Assembly (NCBI GenBank): GCA_022647725.1 | Contig: JALCLG010000001.1 | Span: 254,931-318,930, forward strand | DNA: 64,000 nt | Direction of reading: 5' to 3' | Source: Bacilli bacterium | GTDB lineage: Bacteria; Bacillota_I; Bacilli_A; RFN20; CAG-288 | Part shown: piece by piece, positions 1-9,076 of the stretch | Numbering within the stretch: the first letter of the stretch is position 1 | Layout: each line of letters starts with the position of its first letter | The notes under the pieces: model-generated | Seen by the model: only the letters and a program-made list of their open reading frames with translations | Told to the model about the DNA's origin: nothing | The model's database searches: none | Made by a program: the position numbers and the translations under genes

Positions 1-2100
1 GATGGCCGCGGAACTGAAGAAGATATCATTGGTCGCATCATAGGTGAAATCACCCTTGACGACCGGCGAGGCACTGATGGTCATCGTGGTGCCGTTAACC
101 CGGTAGCCGCCGGTGACATCCAACGTAGAAGAGGTGGTCTTCGAAACATAACTGGTGGCACAGTTGCCATCGGCCTTCAAGGTCACCTTGTTGGTGCCGT
201 TGGTGGAAAGATAGAAGTCACCCAAGAAGGTCTTGCCGGTATAGTCCGGAAGGACATAGTCCGCCGTGGCTTTGGTAGCGGAATAGGTGTACTCGGACTC
301 ATTGACATCGACACCGGAGAGGGTGCCATCGCTGGCTCGAAGGAAAACAGAGCCGTCATAGGCTTCTTTGCCGGTCACACCGGCAAGGATGATGGTGCCG
401 TTGAAGTAGCGGTAGGTGTAGGCAAAGCTTTCCATGTCATAGATCCAGTAGAAGTTCGTATCCGTGAAGACCCAGGTGCCTTTGGTGCCGAACGTGTTGG
501 CATAGTCATAGGTGCCTTTGATCTCCGTGAGATCACCCCAGCCGGCATACAAGGAGATATCGGTCAGGACCGGAGCATACCAACGGTATTGAGTCGTCCG
601 GGCAGCATCATAGAAGAAGCCGAAGAAAGAATAGCCCGTGCGGGCAAAGCTATCCGCCAGCACGGCTTTGATGCCGGTCGTGTCGTAATCGGCAGTCGTG
701 AAACTGACCGTCTGATCCGCAACGGTATTGCCCGTATAGTCGGCCTTCAGAGTCGCCGTAACTGTCTTCCCTTCACCGGATGTCTCGGCTAAGGTAGGTA
801 ACGCCGTCCCGGAAACATTCCAAGCCTTGGAAAGCGGAACGGTTTTGGTGAAAGTATCGGCATCAATGGCAGTAATCGTTGTTCCATTGACACCCGTCTT
901 GTCTCCCTTAAGGGCGCTAGCGGCCGTGGTGGAAGCCGAGTTGACGACACCGGCTCCTAAGGTCGTCTCATACTCGGCATACCCATCACTGTAAGCAAAG
1001 CCAGCCACACCGCCGGCATACGACTTATAAGTGGATGTCGAGGCCGCAGCACTCACGGTCTTATAGTCGGCAAAGGAAGTGGCAATCAGGTTCTCGTAAT
1101 AAGCCGATCCGACAATGCCGCCGGCATAGGTGCCATCGGTATCGGTCGCCTTTAAGGAGTCACCGGAAGCTAACGCTTCCTGAACGGAGACATAATAATC
1201 GGTGGAAGCGGCAATGCCGCCAACAGCCGAACCGGCCTCAATCGAGCCTTCATAGGTGACCCGGTTAATGGCTAAAACACCACTGCCGGAATTGGTCGAA
1301 GCCTGACCGACGATGCCACCGGCAAACGTGAAGGTATCCGCAGCATTCTCCGTATTGAGGACGATGTCACCCTTGCTAGTGCTGTCGGTCAGATCGACGA
1401 AGGTATTGTTATAGGCGATATCGATACCGACGATGCCACCGGCAACAATCGAGGACGAGGTATTCTGCAAGGACATGACGGCAATGCTGCCTTCGGCATG
1501 GATGCCCGAGAGATAAGTGTTGATGCCACCGCCGACCACGGAACCGATGATAGCTTTGGTGCCTTTGCCATAGGCAGTCATGTTAATGTCATAGGTTAAG
1601 GACAGATCATGAATATAAGAGGAAGAGGTCACACCGAAAAGACCATAGTAGGATAAGGTCTTGTCGAAGGTCTTGCGGGCATAGTTCTTAATGGCATAGC
1701 CCTGACCATCGAAAACACCGACAAACGGACGGTCAATCGTTCCGATCGGAGCCATCTCCTCACCGGCCATATCAATATCGTTGCCTAAGACATAATAGGT
1801 CGTAGCCGTGGCCGCAGCGGTTGCGTTGTTGACGAGGTCGGCAACTTCCTTTAGACCTTTGACGGTATAGATGATATACGGATCGGTCTTGACGCCGGTT
1901 CCGGTAAGATCATCTTCTTCCGGTTCGGTCGACGTCGAGGCAGAGGGGGCCGAAGCCGAAGGACTGTTGGAAGAGACGGTTGAAGGCGAGACGGAGGCAG
2001 ACGGCGAGGTCAGCGGAGACGACGAGGTCGAGGGACTGGTCGAGGTCGTTTTCTGGCAGCCGGTCAAGGAAGCACATAAAAGCAAAAGACTGAGGCTCAT
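1..2100 (-). CDS. Surface lipoprotein with GLUG-like and InlB-B-like repeats, 3' end outside window
   Basis: The reading frame is open on the minus strand from about 2100 to the left edge, so the C-terminus is missing. The N-terminus is a lipoprotein signal with lipobox LTGC and then a long Ser/Thr/Pro/Ala linker. The middle holds several Gly-Gly-Ile-Val-Gly segments spaced roughly 30-40 residues apart (AGGIVG, GGIVGS), as in GLUG-motif surface proteins. Near the left edge comes a GYSFFGFFYD...LYAGW segment typical of Listeria-Bacteroides (InlB B) repeats. It is probably anchored to the outer membrane leaflet and faces outward, with an adhesion or matrix role by family resemblance; the ligand is unknown. 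The ATG at 2100 is the first conventional start, but the signal would then lack the usual Lys residues. A better signal begins at an ATA codon at 2121 (see findings). Confidence 0.85.
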   Translation of the reverse strand, partial: MSLSLLLLCASLTGCQKTTSTSPSTSSSPLTSPSASVSPSTVSSNSPSASAPSASTSTEPEEDDLTGTGVKTDPYIIYTVKGLKEVADLVNNATAAATATTYYVLGNDIDMAGEEMAPIGTIDRPFVGVFDGQGYAIKNYARKTFDKTLSYYGLFGVTSSSYIHDLSLTYDINMTAYGKGTKAIIGSVVGGGINTYLSGIHAEGSIAVMSLQNTSSSIVAGGIVGIDIAYNNTFVDLTDSTSKGDIVLNTENAADTFTFAGGIVGQASTNSGSGVLAINRVTYEGSIEAGSAVGGIAASTDYYVSVQEALASGDSLKATDTDGTYAGGIVGSAYYENLIATSFADYKTVSAAASTSTYKSYAGGVAGFAYSDGYAEYETTLGAGVVNSASTTAASALKGDKTGVNGTTITAIDADTFTKTVPLSKAWNVSGTALPTLAETSGEGKTVTATLKADYTGNTVADQTVSFTTADYDTTGIKAVLADSFARTGYSFFGFFYDAARTTQYRWYAPVLTDISLYAGWGDLTEIKGTYDYANTFGTKGTWVFTDTNFYWIYDMESFAYTYRYFNGTIILAGVTGKEAYDGSVFLRASDGTLSGVDVNESEYTYSATKATADYVLPDYTGKTFLGDFYLSTNGTNKVTLKADGNCATSYVSKTTSSTLDVTGGYRVNGTTMTISASPVVKGDFTYDATNDIFFSSAAI

Positions 2101-2262
2101 CAAAGATTTCTGTAGTTTTATGAAATTTACTCCAGTTTAGACGTACTATTTTCGCACAAAAAACGCTTATTGGGAAACAAATTTGCTTTTTTGTCGCCAA
2201 AGGAAACACTTTTGTCTGCAAAAGCGGTTTCAAAGGGCGGATAAAAGCGCCTTAACTAAAGG

Positions 2263-2292
2263 TTTGCACCTCTTTCTTTGAAAGTGTATAGT
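2263..2292 (+). promoter_or_regulatory. Sigma-A-type promoter for the ZIP transporter
   Basis: TTTGCA (2263-2268) and TATAGT (2287-2292) are separated by 18 bases. They lie 33 bases before the ATG at 2325, which has a GAAGGAAA ribosome site. Confidence 0.5.
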
Positions 2293-2324
2293 GAATAAGG
2301 TCTGTTTAACACGAAGGAAACATC

Positions 2325-3134
2325 ATGAGTCCCATTGGAAATACGGTCTTCGGAATTCTTTTTATCTTTGCCTGCACGACCTTTGGCAGTGCCTTAGTCT
2401 TTTTCTTAGGAAAGAAGCGTCCCTCCAAAGCCCTGAATCAGCTTTGTCTGGGCTTTGCTGCCGGCATCATGCTCTCAGCCTCCTTCTTCTCATTGATCAA
2501 GCCTGCCATTGAGACCGATATCAGCTATATGCCAAGCTATGCTGTCGTTGCCATCAGTATCTTCTTAGGCGCTCTCTTCATGTACGGGATTGATAAACTC
2601 GTGCCGCACATCCATCCGATTCAGAATACGGAAGAAGGACCGGAAAGCAAGATGCAGCGGGTCACCAAGATGTTCTTGGCGGTCACGATTCATAATGTTC
2701 CGGAAGGTCTCTCTGTCGGTATTGCCTATGGTGTCGGCTGGGCTTTGCTCAATAGCGGAGATACCACGGCTGCTGCCACGGCCCTGACCGGTGCCATGAT
2801 GTTAGCCATCGGCATCGGCATCCAGAACGTTCCGGAAGGAACCAGTGTTGCCTTGCCTTTCCAGGCGGAGACCGGCAAGACCGGGAAAGCATTCCTCTTC
2901 GGAACCCTTTCCGGTGCGGTGGAGCCGGTTGCTGCGGTGATCGGTCTTTTCCTAGCCTATTCCATGGAAGTCATCATGCCTTGGGCCTTGTCCTTTGCTG
3001 CCGGCTGCATGATCTATGTCATTGTCGAGGAGGTGGTTCCGGAATGTCAGGAAGACAGCACTCACCATTACGGGGTCTGGGCTTTCATTATCGGCTTCTT
3101 GGTGATGATGGTATTGGATGTGGCGTTAAGCTAG
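2325..3134 (+). CDS. ZIP family divalent metal transporter
   Basis: The 269-residue polytopic membrane protein carries the paired ZIP signature: HNVPEG near residue 123 and QNVPEG near residue 167, in adjacent membrane helices that form the metal site. A polar loop lies between the third helix and the first signature, as in GufA/ZupT-type members. It likely moves Zn2+ (or Fe2+/Mn2+) into the cytoplasm; the exact metal cannot be read from sequence. The ATG follows a good ribosome site. The next gene starts 34 bases downstream, so the two may be co-transcribed. Length and helix number are normal for the family. Confidence 0.9.
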   Translation: MSPIGNTVFGILFIFACTTFGSALVFFLGKKRPSKALNQLCLGFAAGIMLSASFFSLIKPAIETDISYMPSYAVVAISIFLGALFMYGIDKLVPHIHPIQNTEEGPESKMQRVTKMFLAVTIHNVPEGLSVGIAYGVGWALLNSGDTTAAATALTGAMMLAIGIGIQNVPEGTSVALPFQAETGKTGKAFLFGTLSGAVEPVAAVIGLFLAYSMEVIMPWALSFAAGCMIYVIVEEVVPECQEDSTHHYGVWAFIIGFLVMMVLDVALS

Positions 3135-3168
3135 CTGTCCCTTACCTTAGATATAAGAGGATCAAAAA

Positions 3169-4779
3169 ATGTCGCAATCGCTCTACGATCAGTTCCATGC
3201 TGCTGTTGTCCGCTATCCGAAGAATGAAGCGGAGCGCTTTGAAAACCGCACCTACACCTACACCCAGCTCAACCGGCGAATTCTCAACTGTGCCAAGCGA
3301 CTGAAGACGTTAGGCATCCAGCCAGGGGAGATCGTAGCCGTCTCGCTGCCGAATTGTCCTTTAGCCATCGACCTTTTTTATGGCCTCAATGCTATCGGCG
3401 CCATTTCCTATAATATCCATCCCTTAACCCCGGCCAAGACCTTGGCAGTGCTGATGGCCAGGGCCGGTGCCAAGAGACTGTTCTGCCTTTCCTTATCCGC
3501 CAACGAAGACCGCAAAGCCTTTAGCCAGGACCTACAGGTGATCAGCATCAACCCCTATCAGGGCATCCGTCCGCTCAAGAGCCTGGTCGTCAAGAAGATG
3601 AGCAAGCTTTCGAAAGACGTCATCCGTTTCGAAAAGATCGGAAAAGCCAAAGATCTGACGCTCGTCCATCCGGATGACAGTGCCGATGCCGTTTATCTCA
3701 ATACTGGCGGCACCAACGGCGATCCGAAGATCGTCCGTCTTTCCAACGGCGCCATCAACTATCTCGCCTTGCAAGGCAAAAGTCTCATTCCGGCCGAGAT
3801 CAAAGATATCAAGATGCTGACGGCTATTCCTCTTTTCCATGGCTTTGGCTTAGCCATGGGTGTCCATACCCCGTTAAGCCATGGGGCCTCCACCGTCCTG
3901 ATGCTGAAGTTCAAGACCAAGGAAGCCATCGCCCATATCCGCAAAGGGAGAGCCACGGTCATCATCGGCGTTCCGGCTCTCTACAATGCGTTGCTTTCGA
4001 AACCGCTTTTCTATGGTCCGCATCTTGCGAAGCAGATCATCAGTTTCATCGGCGGCGACAATGTCTCCCAGGCCCTATTGGACCGTTGGGACAAGGCGAT
4101 GAGAGATAACGGCTCTAAGGCCAGGCTTTTCGAAGGCTATGGTCTGACCGAGACCGTGACCTGCTCCAACGTCAACACCTATGGCAAGGAGAAGAAAGGG
4201 TCCATCGGCAAACCGCTGCCGGGAATCACCGAGAAGATTGTCGATGTCACGACCCGGAAGGATCTTCAGCCCGGCCAGTTAGGGGAAATCCTGATTTCGG
4301 GGCCGACCTTGATGAACGGCTACTTCCATGATGAGAGCCAGTCCCAGGCCGTCCTTTTCAAGGATCCGGAAGGCCGGATTTGGCTTTCCACCAAAGATTA
4401 TGGTTCCATCGATGAGGATGGCTACCTTTATTTCAAGCAGCGCTTACGCCGGGTTGTCAAGGTCAACGGCGAAGCCCTCTGTCCGAAGGATGTCGAGGAT
4501 GTGATCTATCGGCTTCCGGAAGTGTTCGAAGCCTATTGCTATGGCGTTCCGCATCCCAAGAAAGGCCATTGTTTCCGGCTGGCGGTTATCGTAAGGCGGG
4601 ATCTGGCCAGCGAAAGGGAAGAGGTCATCCGAGCAAAGATTCAGGCAGCCATCAAAGAGGCGCTGCCGCCCAGTTATCAGCCCGACAGGATCGTCTTTTA
4701 TCCCTCGCTTCCGCATACCCCCGTCGGCAAACTGGATTTAAAGGCTTTTGAAGCTCTGGATCCGGATTCCACCCGTTAG
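3169..4779 (+). CDS. AMP-forming acyl-CoA ligase-like enzyme (ANL superfamily)
   Basis: The 536-residue protein has the ANL order. A P-loop-like segment TGGTNGDPK lies near residue 179 (the usual TSGTTGxPK, slightly altered). It is followed by the YGLTE motif, a KDYG segment with the conserved ATP-ribose Asp, a QRLRRVVKVNGE hinge, and a C-terminal PVGKLD motif with the catalytic Lys. These features predict adenylation of a carboxylic acid and transfer to CoA or another thiol. The substrate is unknown; a fatty acid is the default guess. GAGGATC precedes the ATG. The following ECF S component is separated by 86 bases with its own likely promoter. Confidence 0.85.
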   Translation: MSQSLYDQFHAAVVRYPKNEAERFENRTYTYTQLNRRILNCAKRLKTLGIQPGEIVAVSLPNCPLAIDLFYGLNAIGAISYNIHPLTPAKTLAVLMARAGAKRLFCLSLSANEDRKAFSQDLQVISINPYQGIRPLKSLVVKKMSKLSKDVIRFEKIGKAKDLTLVHPDDSADAVYLNTGGTNGDPKIVRLSNGAINYLALQGKSLIPAEIKDIKMLTAIPLFHGFGLAMGVHTPLSHGASTVLMLKFKTKEAIAHIRKGRATVIIGVPALYNALLSKPLFYGPHLAKQIISFIGGDNVSQALLDRWDKAMRDNGSKARLFEGYGLTETVTCSNVNTYGKEKKGSIGKPLPGITEKIVDVTTRKDLQPGQLGEILISGPTLMNGYFHDESQSQAVLFKDPEGRIWLSTKDYGSIDEDGYLYFKQRLRRVVKVNGEALCPKDVEDVIYRLPEVFEAYCYGVPHPKKGHCFRLAVIVRRDLASEREEVIRAKIQAAIKEALPPSYQPDRIVFYPSLPHTPVGKLDLKAFEALDPDSTR

Positions 4780-4865
4780 GTTTATCTTTATCCGCTAGCT
4801 GACTTGTTGTAAAATTAGAGCCAAAGAAAAGACATCTGTTTCAGGAATGCTTTCTGAGGGATAAC

Positions 4866-5408
4866 ATGCGAAGAAACCGGATCGTCATCCGCATCGCGTT
4901 AGACAGCATGCTGAGTGCCCTCTATTTTGTGTTGGCTTATCTCACCATCGCCATCGGCAATGTCCATATCACCCTGGCCTCCTTGGCCGTGGTTTTTGCG
5001 GCCACGTCCATCGGCTTGGGAGACAGTCTCATCATTGCCTTGCTGGGAGAGTTCCTGATTCAGCTTCTGAAATATGGATTGACGGTGACAACCGCCGCCT
5101 GGATTCTGCCCCCGGCTTTCCGGGGATTGGTGATCGGCATTGCCGCGTTGATCTACTGGAAGAAAAAAGACCGGATTGAGAATCATCTGGTGGTCTACTA
5201 TCTGATTTTAGTGCTGGCATCCTTGGTGACATCGGCTGCCAATACGGGAGTGATCTTCTTGGATGCCTATGTCTATCAGTATCCGGTCAGCTATGCCTTA
5301 GTGGAGACCATCGTCCGCTTCGCGGTAGGTTTAGCGACAGCCATTGTCACGGGTACGATCAATCTGCCGTTAACGAAGCTCTATCATAAGAACTTCCAGA
5401 AAAACTGA
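4866..5408 (+). CDS. ECF transporter S component-like membrane protein
   Basis: A 180-residue protein with about five or six hydrophobic helices and a basic N-terminus. Size, helix layout and the small-residue-rich first helix fit substrate-binding (S) components of energy-coupling factor vitamin transporters, which need shared EcfA/EcfT subunits encoded elsewhere. The vitamin cannot be assigned. GAGGG lies just before the ATG. A possible -10 element, TAAAAT, occurs around 4810. It could instead be an unrelated small membrane protein. Confidence 0.6.
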   Translation: MRRNRIVIRIALDSMLSALYFVLAYLTIAIGNVHITLASLAVVFAATSIGLGDSLIIALLGEFLIQLLKYGLTVTTAAWILPPAFRGLVIGIAALIYWKKKDRIENHLVVYYLILVLASLVTSAANTGVIFLDAYVYQYPVSYALVETIVRFAVGLATAIVTGTINLPLTKLYHKNFQKN

Positions 5409-5452
5409 CTCTCCTGGATTTTTAGTCTAGTCTTGCCCGGCAGAAATATGGT

Positions 5453-5468
5453 ATTCTATCCATAGAAT
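5453..5468. promoter_or_regulatory. Perfect palindrome in the HPt gene promoter region
   Basis: ATTCTAT and ATAGAAT are separated by two bases and overlap a possible -10 element (TATTCT), 24 bases before the HPt start codon. This is a plausible operator; the binding protein is unknown. The downstream NarL-type regulator is one candidate. Confidence 0.4.
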
Positions 5469-5492
5469 CTATTGGGCAAGGAGAAAAGAGTT

Positions 5493-5846
5493 ATGGAAAA
5501 ACAAGCCTTCGTGGATGCTGGAATCGATTATGATGACGGCCTGAACCGCTTTATGGGTCAGGAAGAACTTTTTGTGAAGTTTCTTTTAAAATATCTGGAT
5601 GATCCCAGTTACCGCGAACTGGTGAAGGGTCTTGAGGACCGCAATGCCGAGGAAGCCTTTGCCGCCGCCCATAAGATGAAGGGCGTGGTCAGCTTCCTTT
5701 CCTTAAAGGATCTCTATGATGCCCTCGTTCCGGTCGTGGAAGCTTTGCGTCATGCCACGGTGGTCGATGATGCCCTTGCCTTATTCCCGAAACTGCAGGA
5801 GCAATATCTCCGCGTCACGGCCTTCATTCGGACCCTCAAAGCCTAA
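5493..5846 (+). CDS. Free-standing HPt phosphotransfer protein
   Basis: A 117-residue all-helical protein with the HPt signature AAHKMKGVVSFLSL, in which His60 is the predicted phosphate acceptor. HPt proteins shuttle phosphate between the receiver of a hybrid kinase and the receiver of an output regulator. Both partners lie just downstream (6912 and 9077), so a local relay is likely. The start at 5493 is chosen because AAGGAG sits about nine bases upstream; a longer in-frame start at 5472 has no such site. A terminator follows at about 5915-5944. Confidence 0.85.
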   Translation: MEKQAFVDAGIDYDDGLNRFMGQEELFVKFLLKYLDDPSYRELVKGLEDRNAEEAFAAAHKMKGVVSFLSLKDLYDALVPVVEALRHATVVDDALALFPKLQEQYLRVTAFIRTLKA

Positions 5847-5914
5847 GTTGTGACATTTGTCCTGGTCTTCCGCCCCCGGAAAAAGGACAAGAATCACTCC
5901 CAATAATTAGCCTG

Positions 5915-5944
5915 CCGGAAGCCGAAAAAGCTTCTGGTTTTTTT
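5915..5944 (+). terminator. Rho-independent terminator after the HPt gene
   Basis: CCGGAAGC and GCTTCTGG form a stem (one G-U pair) around an A-rich loop, followed by a run of seven T. Confidence 0.75.
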
Positions 5945-6110
5945 GCCGTTTTTATCGATTGTTGACAACAAACTGAAGAATCAAGGAAACACCCTTGAAT
6001 CGGGGTTTGGAAATTCGAAGTTATAAATGTCCTTTGCCAAGGTATTTTTTCGTCCCTCGGCGAGGGGACGAGTGTCCCTGAAAGCTGTGACTAACGCCTC
6101 TAAAAATAAA
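5945..6110 (+). other. Structured non-coding stretch before the exported protein gene
   Basis: No convincing gene lies in the 333 bases between 5847 and 6179. After the terminator there is a TTGTTG-A-CAACAA palindrome (5959-5971), a TCAAGG...CCTTGA hairpin (5983-5998), a stem at 6051-6070 (CGTCCC with GGGGACG) and a competing stem at 6065-6078 (GGGAC with GTCCC). The last two share bases and cannot form together. This could be a 5' leader or a small RNA. No known riboswitch class was recognised. Confidence 0.35.
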
Positions 6111-6179
6111 AAAAGTGACCTGTTATGATTTAGGCAGAAGATGAAGAGAAGAGACGAAACTTAGAGGGGGATACGAATT

Positions 6180-6893
6180 ATGAAGAAAGCATTATTAGGA
6201 GCAGTCTTACCGTTAGCGTTCGCTTCGGCTATCGTCTCAACTGGCTTCGCTGTCTGGTATCTCAACGTCAACAACAACAAGACCCAGGACACCAGTACCG
6301 TCCAGGCTAAGTTCGCCAATGATAATAAGGCTACCCAGATGACCATGACTTATGGTGATCAGGCCATTGCTTCTTCGGAATTAGCTGAACATGTCTCCCT
6401 GGTCTTCGATCAGGATAGAACCGGAACCGAACTTGCCAAGACTTATGGCAACGGCTTAGGCATTAAGTTCGTCGACGCGATGAAGTCCACCGACAATGAT
6501 TACGTCCTCGCCGATGATCTTGATATCCACTATTCCTCTTCTGACGTCACTAACGTTACTTTCAAAGCTTACTTCACTCTCGATGCCGAAGTTGCCATAT
6601 ATGTCACCATCGATTCCGCCGAAACTAAGATCACTGCTCTTACCGATACCGCTGACTTCGCTTCCACCTTTGCCGTCAATCCGACTTCTGACACGGTTGT
6701 TTATCAGCTTCCGGTTAACCCTGTAGCCGAAGCTGATGCCTCTACCAACATTGTGACCATCAACAACTCGACCTTAGCCCTAAGCTATGCTGATGGAATG
6801 CAGCCTTCGACGTCGAGCGAGTACAACGCTCTGAAGGCTGCCATCAGTGGCAAGAAATTAGGTTTCTTCTTCGCTGCTACCCAAAACGCCTAA
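6180..6893 (+). CDS. Small exported protein of unknown function
   Basis: A 237-residue protein with a hydrophobic N-terminal signal or anchor (residues 5-28, ending near FAVWYLN) and no lipobox cysteine. The mature part is Thr/Asp/Ser/Ala-rich, predicted mostly beta, with no cysteines. The family was not recognised; short TasA/camelysin-like secreted proteins have a similar layout, but I see no decisive motif. A GAGGGG ribosome site precedes the ATG, and TTATGAT near 6122 may be the -10 element. It sits between the HPt gene and the hybrid kinase, which starts only 18 bases after its stop, so its product may be linked to that relay as input or output. Confidence 0.7.
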   Translation: MKKALLGAVLPLAFASAIVSTGFAVWYLNVNNNKTQDTSTVQAKFANDNKATQMTMTYGDQAIASSELAEHVSLVFDQDRTGTELAKTYGNGLGIKFVDAMKSTDNDYVLADDLDIHYSSSDVTNVTFKAYFTLDAEVAIYVTIDSAETKITALTDTADFASTFAVNPTSDTVVYQLPVNPVAEADASTNIVTINNSTLALSYADGMQPSTSSEYNALKAAISGKKLGFFFAATQNA

Positions 6894-6911
6894 TGCCGTA
6901 TAAAATGGATC

Positions 6912-8933
6912 ATGGATCCGAACAAGGAAGAGACTGAGGAATTCAAGACTTGGCGCAAGCAAAGCCAATCGACGGCAATGATGAGCAAAGAGCGTTCTCT
7001 TTACACATCCTTTGCTGTCGATTTTGTGTCCGACACGTTCATCGCCATCACAGTCAACCAGGATTTCAAGGATGAGGTCCCGCATTCAGGCTGTTTCTCC
7101 GAGGGTGTCAAGAAGTACTCGGAGACGATGGTCGGCGACCGGGACAGGCCGATTGTGCAGAAGTTCCTCACGCCGGAGTTCTTGAGCGAAAATCTGACGA
7201 TGAAAGGCAGCCAGCTGACGCTGGAGTTTGCCATTTTCCTCCAAGGGAAACCGTCTTTCCGGAAGGTCATTGTCTATCCGGATTCTTTTGCCGACGATGG
7301 CAAGATCACCAAAGCCATTCTCTCCTTCCAGTCGATTGATCAGGAAAAAATCAATGAACGCCGGAATAACGAAATCGACCGACGTTACCGGGCTTTCCTA
7401 TCGGTGCTGAGCAAAACCTTTGTCGCCGAATATTACATTACCTTGCCTGAAGGAACCTACTCCATCTTCCGAACCAACAACCGCCTGGCCCATGTCTATT
7501 CCCGGGTTGGCAGCTGGGATCAGCTGATCAAGGACTATGCTCCGCGCTATGTGGAGGAGGAACAGCAGGATTCCTTTGTGAAGCGTCTTTTAAGCGAGTC
7601 CTTACGGACGGAGCTCAAAGAGAAGGCCAGTCTCGAAGTCCATTACCGCAGCCCTTACGGCGGAAGAACCTTATGGTTTGCTCTTCTCGTTGCCGTTGTC
7701 AGCCGAGATAATCAGGGTTTCCCGAAGGAGATGATTGCCGCGGTTAAAGATACCAGCGAATTCATGCAGACGATTGAACAGAAGAACCATGATCTTCTGG
7801 CAGCGACCCAGGCCAAGGATGACTTCTTAGCTCAGATGAGCCATGATTTGCGCACCCCTCTTAACGGTATTGTCGGAATGACTCAGATTGCCATGCGTTC
7901 CTCAGACGATCGTCAGCGGGTGGAAGACTGCCTACGGAAGATTGATTTGGCCGCTTATGATCTCTTGACCTTTGCCAACGATTCTTTGGAACTGGCAAAT
8001 CTCGAGAGCGGAACTTTAGATCTGGATGAAGAATCCTTCCCTTTGAAAAACCGGGTTCGGGAACTGGCCGAGAGTTTTATGAAACAGGCTCAGGACGTCA
8101 AGGAAACGATGACTACTGACCTTACGGATCTGCCGGAGAGTCTTTACCGTGGCAGCTGGATTCATATCAAATGGATCCTGACGGTTCTCTTGACCAATGC
8201 CATCAAGTTCAATAAAGCAGGTGGCAAGATTACTTTCATTGCCAGACGGAAGCCACGTACGGATGACAATGACATGATATCCTTCTTGGTTATGGATACT
8301 GGCATCGGCATGTCGTTAGCAACCTTAAGCCATGCGACCGAACCGCCGTCAGACCGGAAAGAGAGTGCCCTGAACCGGACGACAGGGATGGGCTTACCCT
8401 TTGTCAAAGCCCTGACAAACCGCCTTGGCGGAAGGGTAATCATCGGAAGTCTATTGAATGAAGGAAGTGAGATTGAAGTCGTTTTTCCATTGAAAGAAAT
8501 AAAAAGCACCTTGTCTAATAATATCAAGGATGCCTCAGGACTAAGAGTCCTGTCCGCCGATGATAATTATCTGAATCTGGAAATCCTGACGACCCTCTTA
8601 GAAGAAGCCGGCGTCCAGGTTGATACCGCTGAGAACGGCAAAGCAGCCGTTGACAAATTTTCTGCCTCTGCTCCCGGATATTATGATGCCATTCTCATGG
8701 ATATCATGATGCCAGTAATGGACGGACTGGCGGCTACGAAAGCCATACGATCCTTGCCACGGGAGGACAGTAAAACCATACCTTTGATTGTTATCTCTGC
8801 CAATGCCTTCCCCAAAGATGAGAAGGCTTCCTTAACAGCCGGCGCCGACGCTCACCTTCCTAAGCCGGTAGATACGGGGCGGCTTTTGGAGCTCTTAGCT
8901 GCCATCAAAGTCAAAAAAGGAAGTAAGAAATAA
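6912..8933 (+). CDS. Soluble hybrid sensor histidine kinase with C-terminal receiver
   Basis: A 673-residue protein with no membrane segment. Residues 1-290 look like two PAS-like sensing modules followed by a short coiled linker. HisKA follows, with MSHDLRTPLNG and His311 as the phosphorylated residue. The HATPase domain has an N box (LTNAIKF), a G1 box (DTGIGM) and a G2 box (TGMGLPF). The C-terminal receiver (about residues 540-665) has Asp597 in LMDIMMPVMDG. It would autophosphorylate and pass phosphate to its own receiver, then to HPt (5493) and probably the NarL-type regulator (9077). The lack of membrane helices suggests a cytoplasmic signal. No Shine-Dalgarno sequence is seen; TATAAA lies six bases before the ATG. 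Confidence 0.9.
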   Translation: MDPNKEETEEFKTWRKQSQSTAMMSKERSLYTSFAVDFVSDTFIAITVNQDFKDEVPHSGCFSEGVKKYSETMVGDRDRPIVQKFLTPEFLSENLTMKGSQLTLEFAIFLQGKPSFRKVIVYPDSFADDGKITKAILSFQSIDQEKINERRNNEIDRRYRAFLSVLSKTFVAEYYITLPEGTYSIFRTNNRLAHVYSRVGSWDQLIKDYAPRYVEEEQQDSFVKRLLSESLRTELKEKASLEVHYRSPYGGRTLWFALLVAVVSRDNQGFPKEMIAAVKDTSEFMQTIEQKNHDLLAATQAKDDFLAQMSHDLRTPLNGIVGMTQIAMRSSDDRQRVEDCLRKIDLAAYDLLTFANDSLELANLESGTLDLDEESFPLKNRVRELAESFMKQAQDVKETMTTDLTDLPESLYRGSWIHIKWILTVLLTNAIKFNKAGGKITFIARRKPRTDDNDMISFLVMDTGIGMSLATLSHATEPPSDRKESALNRTTGMGLPFVKALTNRLGGRVIIGSLLNEGSEIEVVFPLKEIKSTLSNNIKDASGLRVLSADDNYLNLEILTTLLEEAGVQVDTAENGKAAVDKFSASAPGYYDAILMDIMMPVMDGLAATKAIRSLPREDSKTIPLIVISANAFPKDEKASLTAGADAHLPKPVDTGRLLELLAAIKVKKGSKK

Positions 8934-8966
8934 GAGTCTTTTAAGAAAAGAAAAGGAGAGAACAAT

Positions 8967-8994
8967 TTGGCTTTGGTTGATTTCATGCTATAAT
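8967..8994 (+). promoter_or_regulatory. Promoter for the NarL-type regulator
   Basis: TTGGCT (8967-8972) and TATAAT (8989-8994) are 16 bases apart, about 80 bases upstream of the start codon. Confidence 0.55.
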
Positions 8995-9076
8995 AAAAAA
9001 AGACAAAATATAAAAGCAAAAGCAAGAAACCTGCCACCTTGATTCTTCTTATCTTGCCACTATCGGGAGAAACATT

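Noticed and set aside
1035..1259. A 74-codon plus-strand frame inside the left-edge region
   Set aside because: The minus strand is open without interruption across this region and has clear GLUG-like repeats; the plus frame is Arg/Gln-rich shadow.
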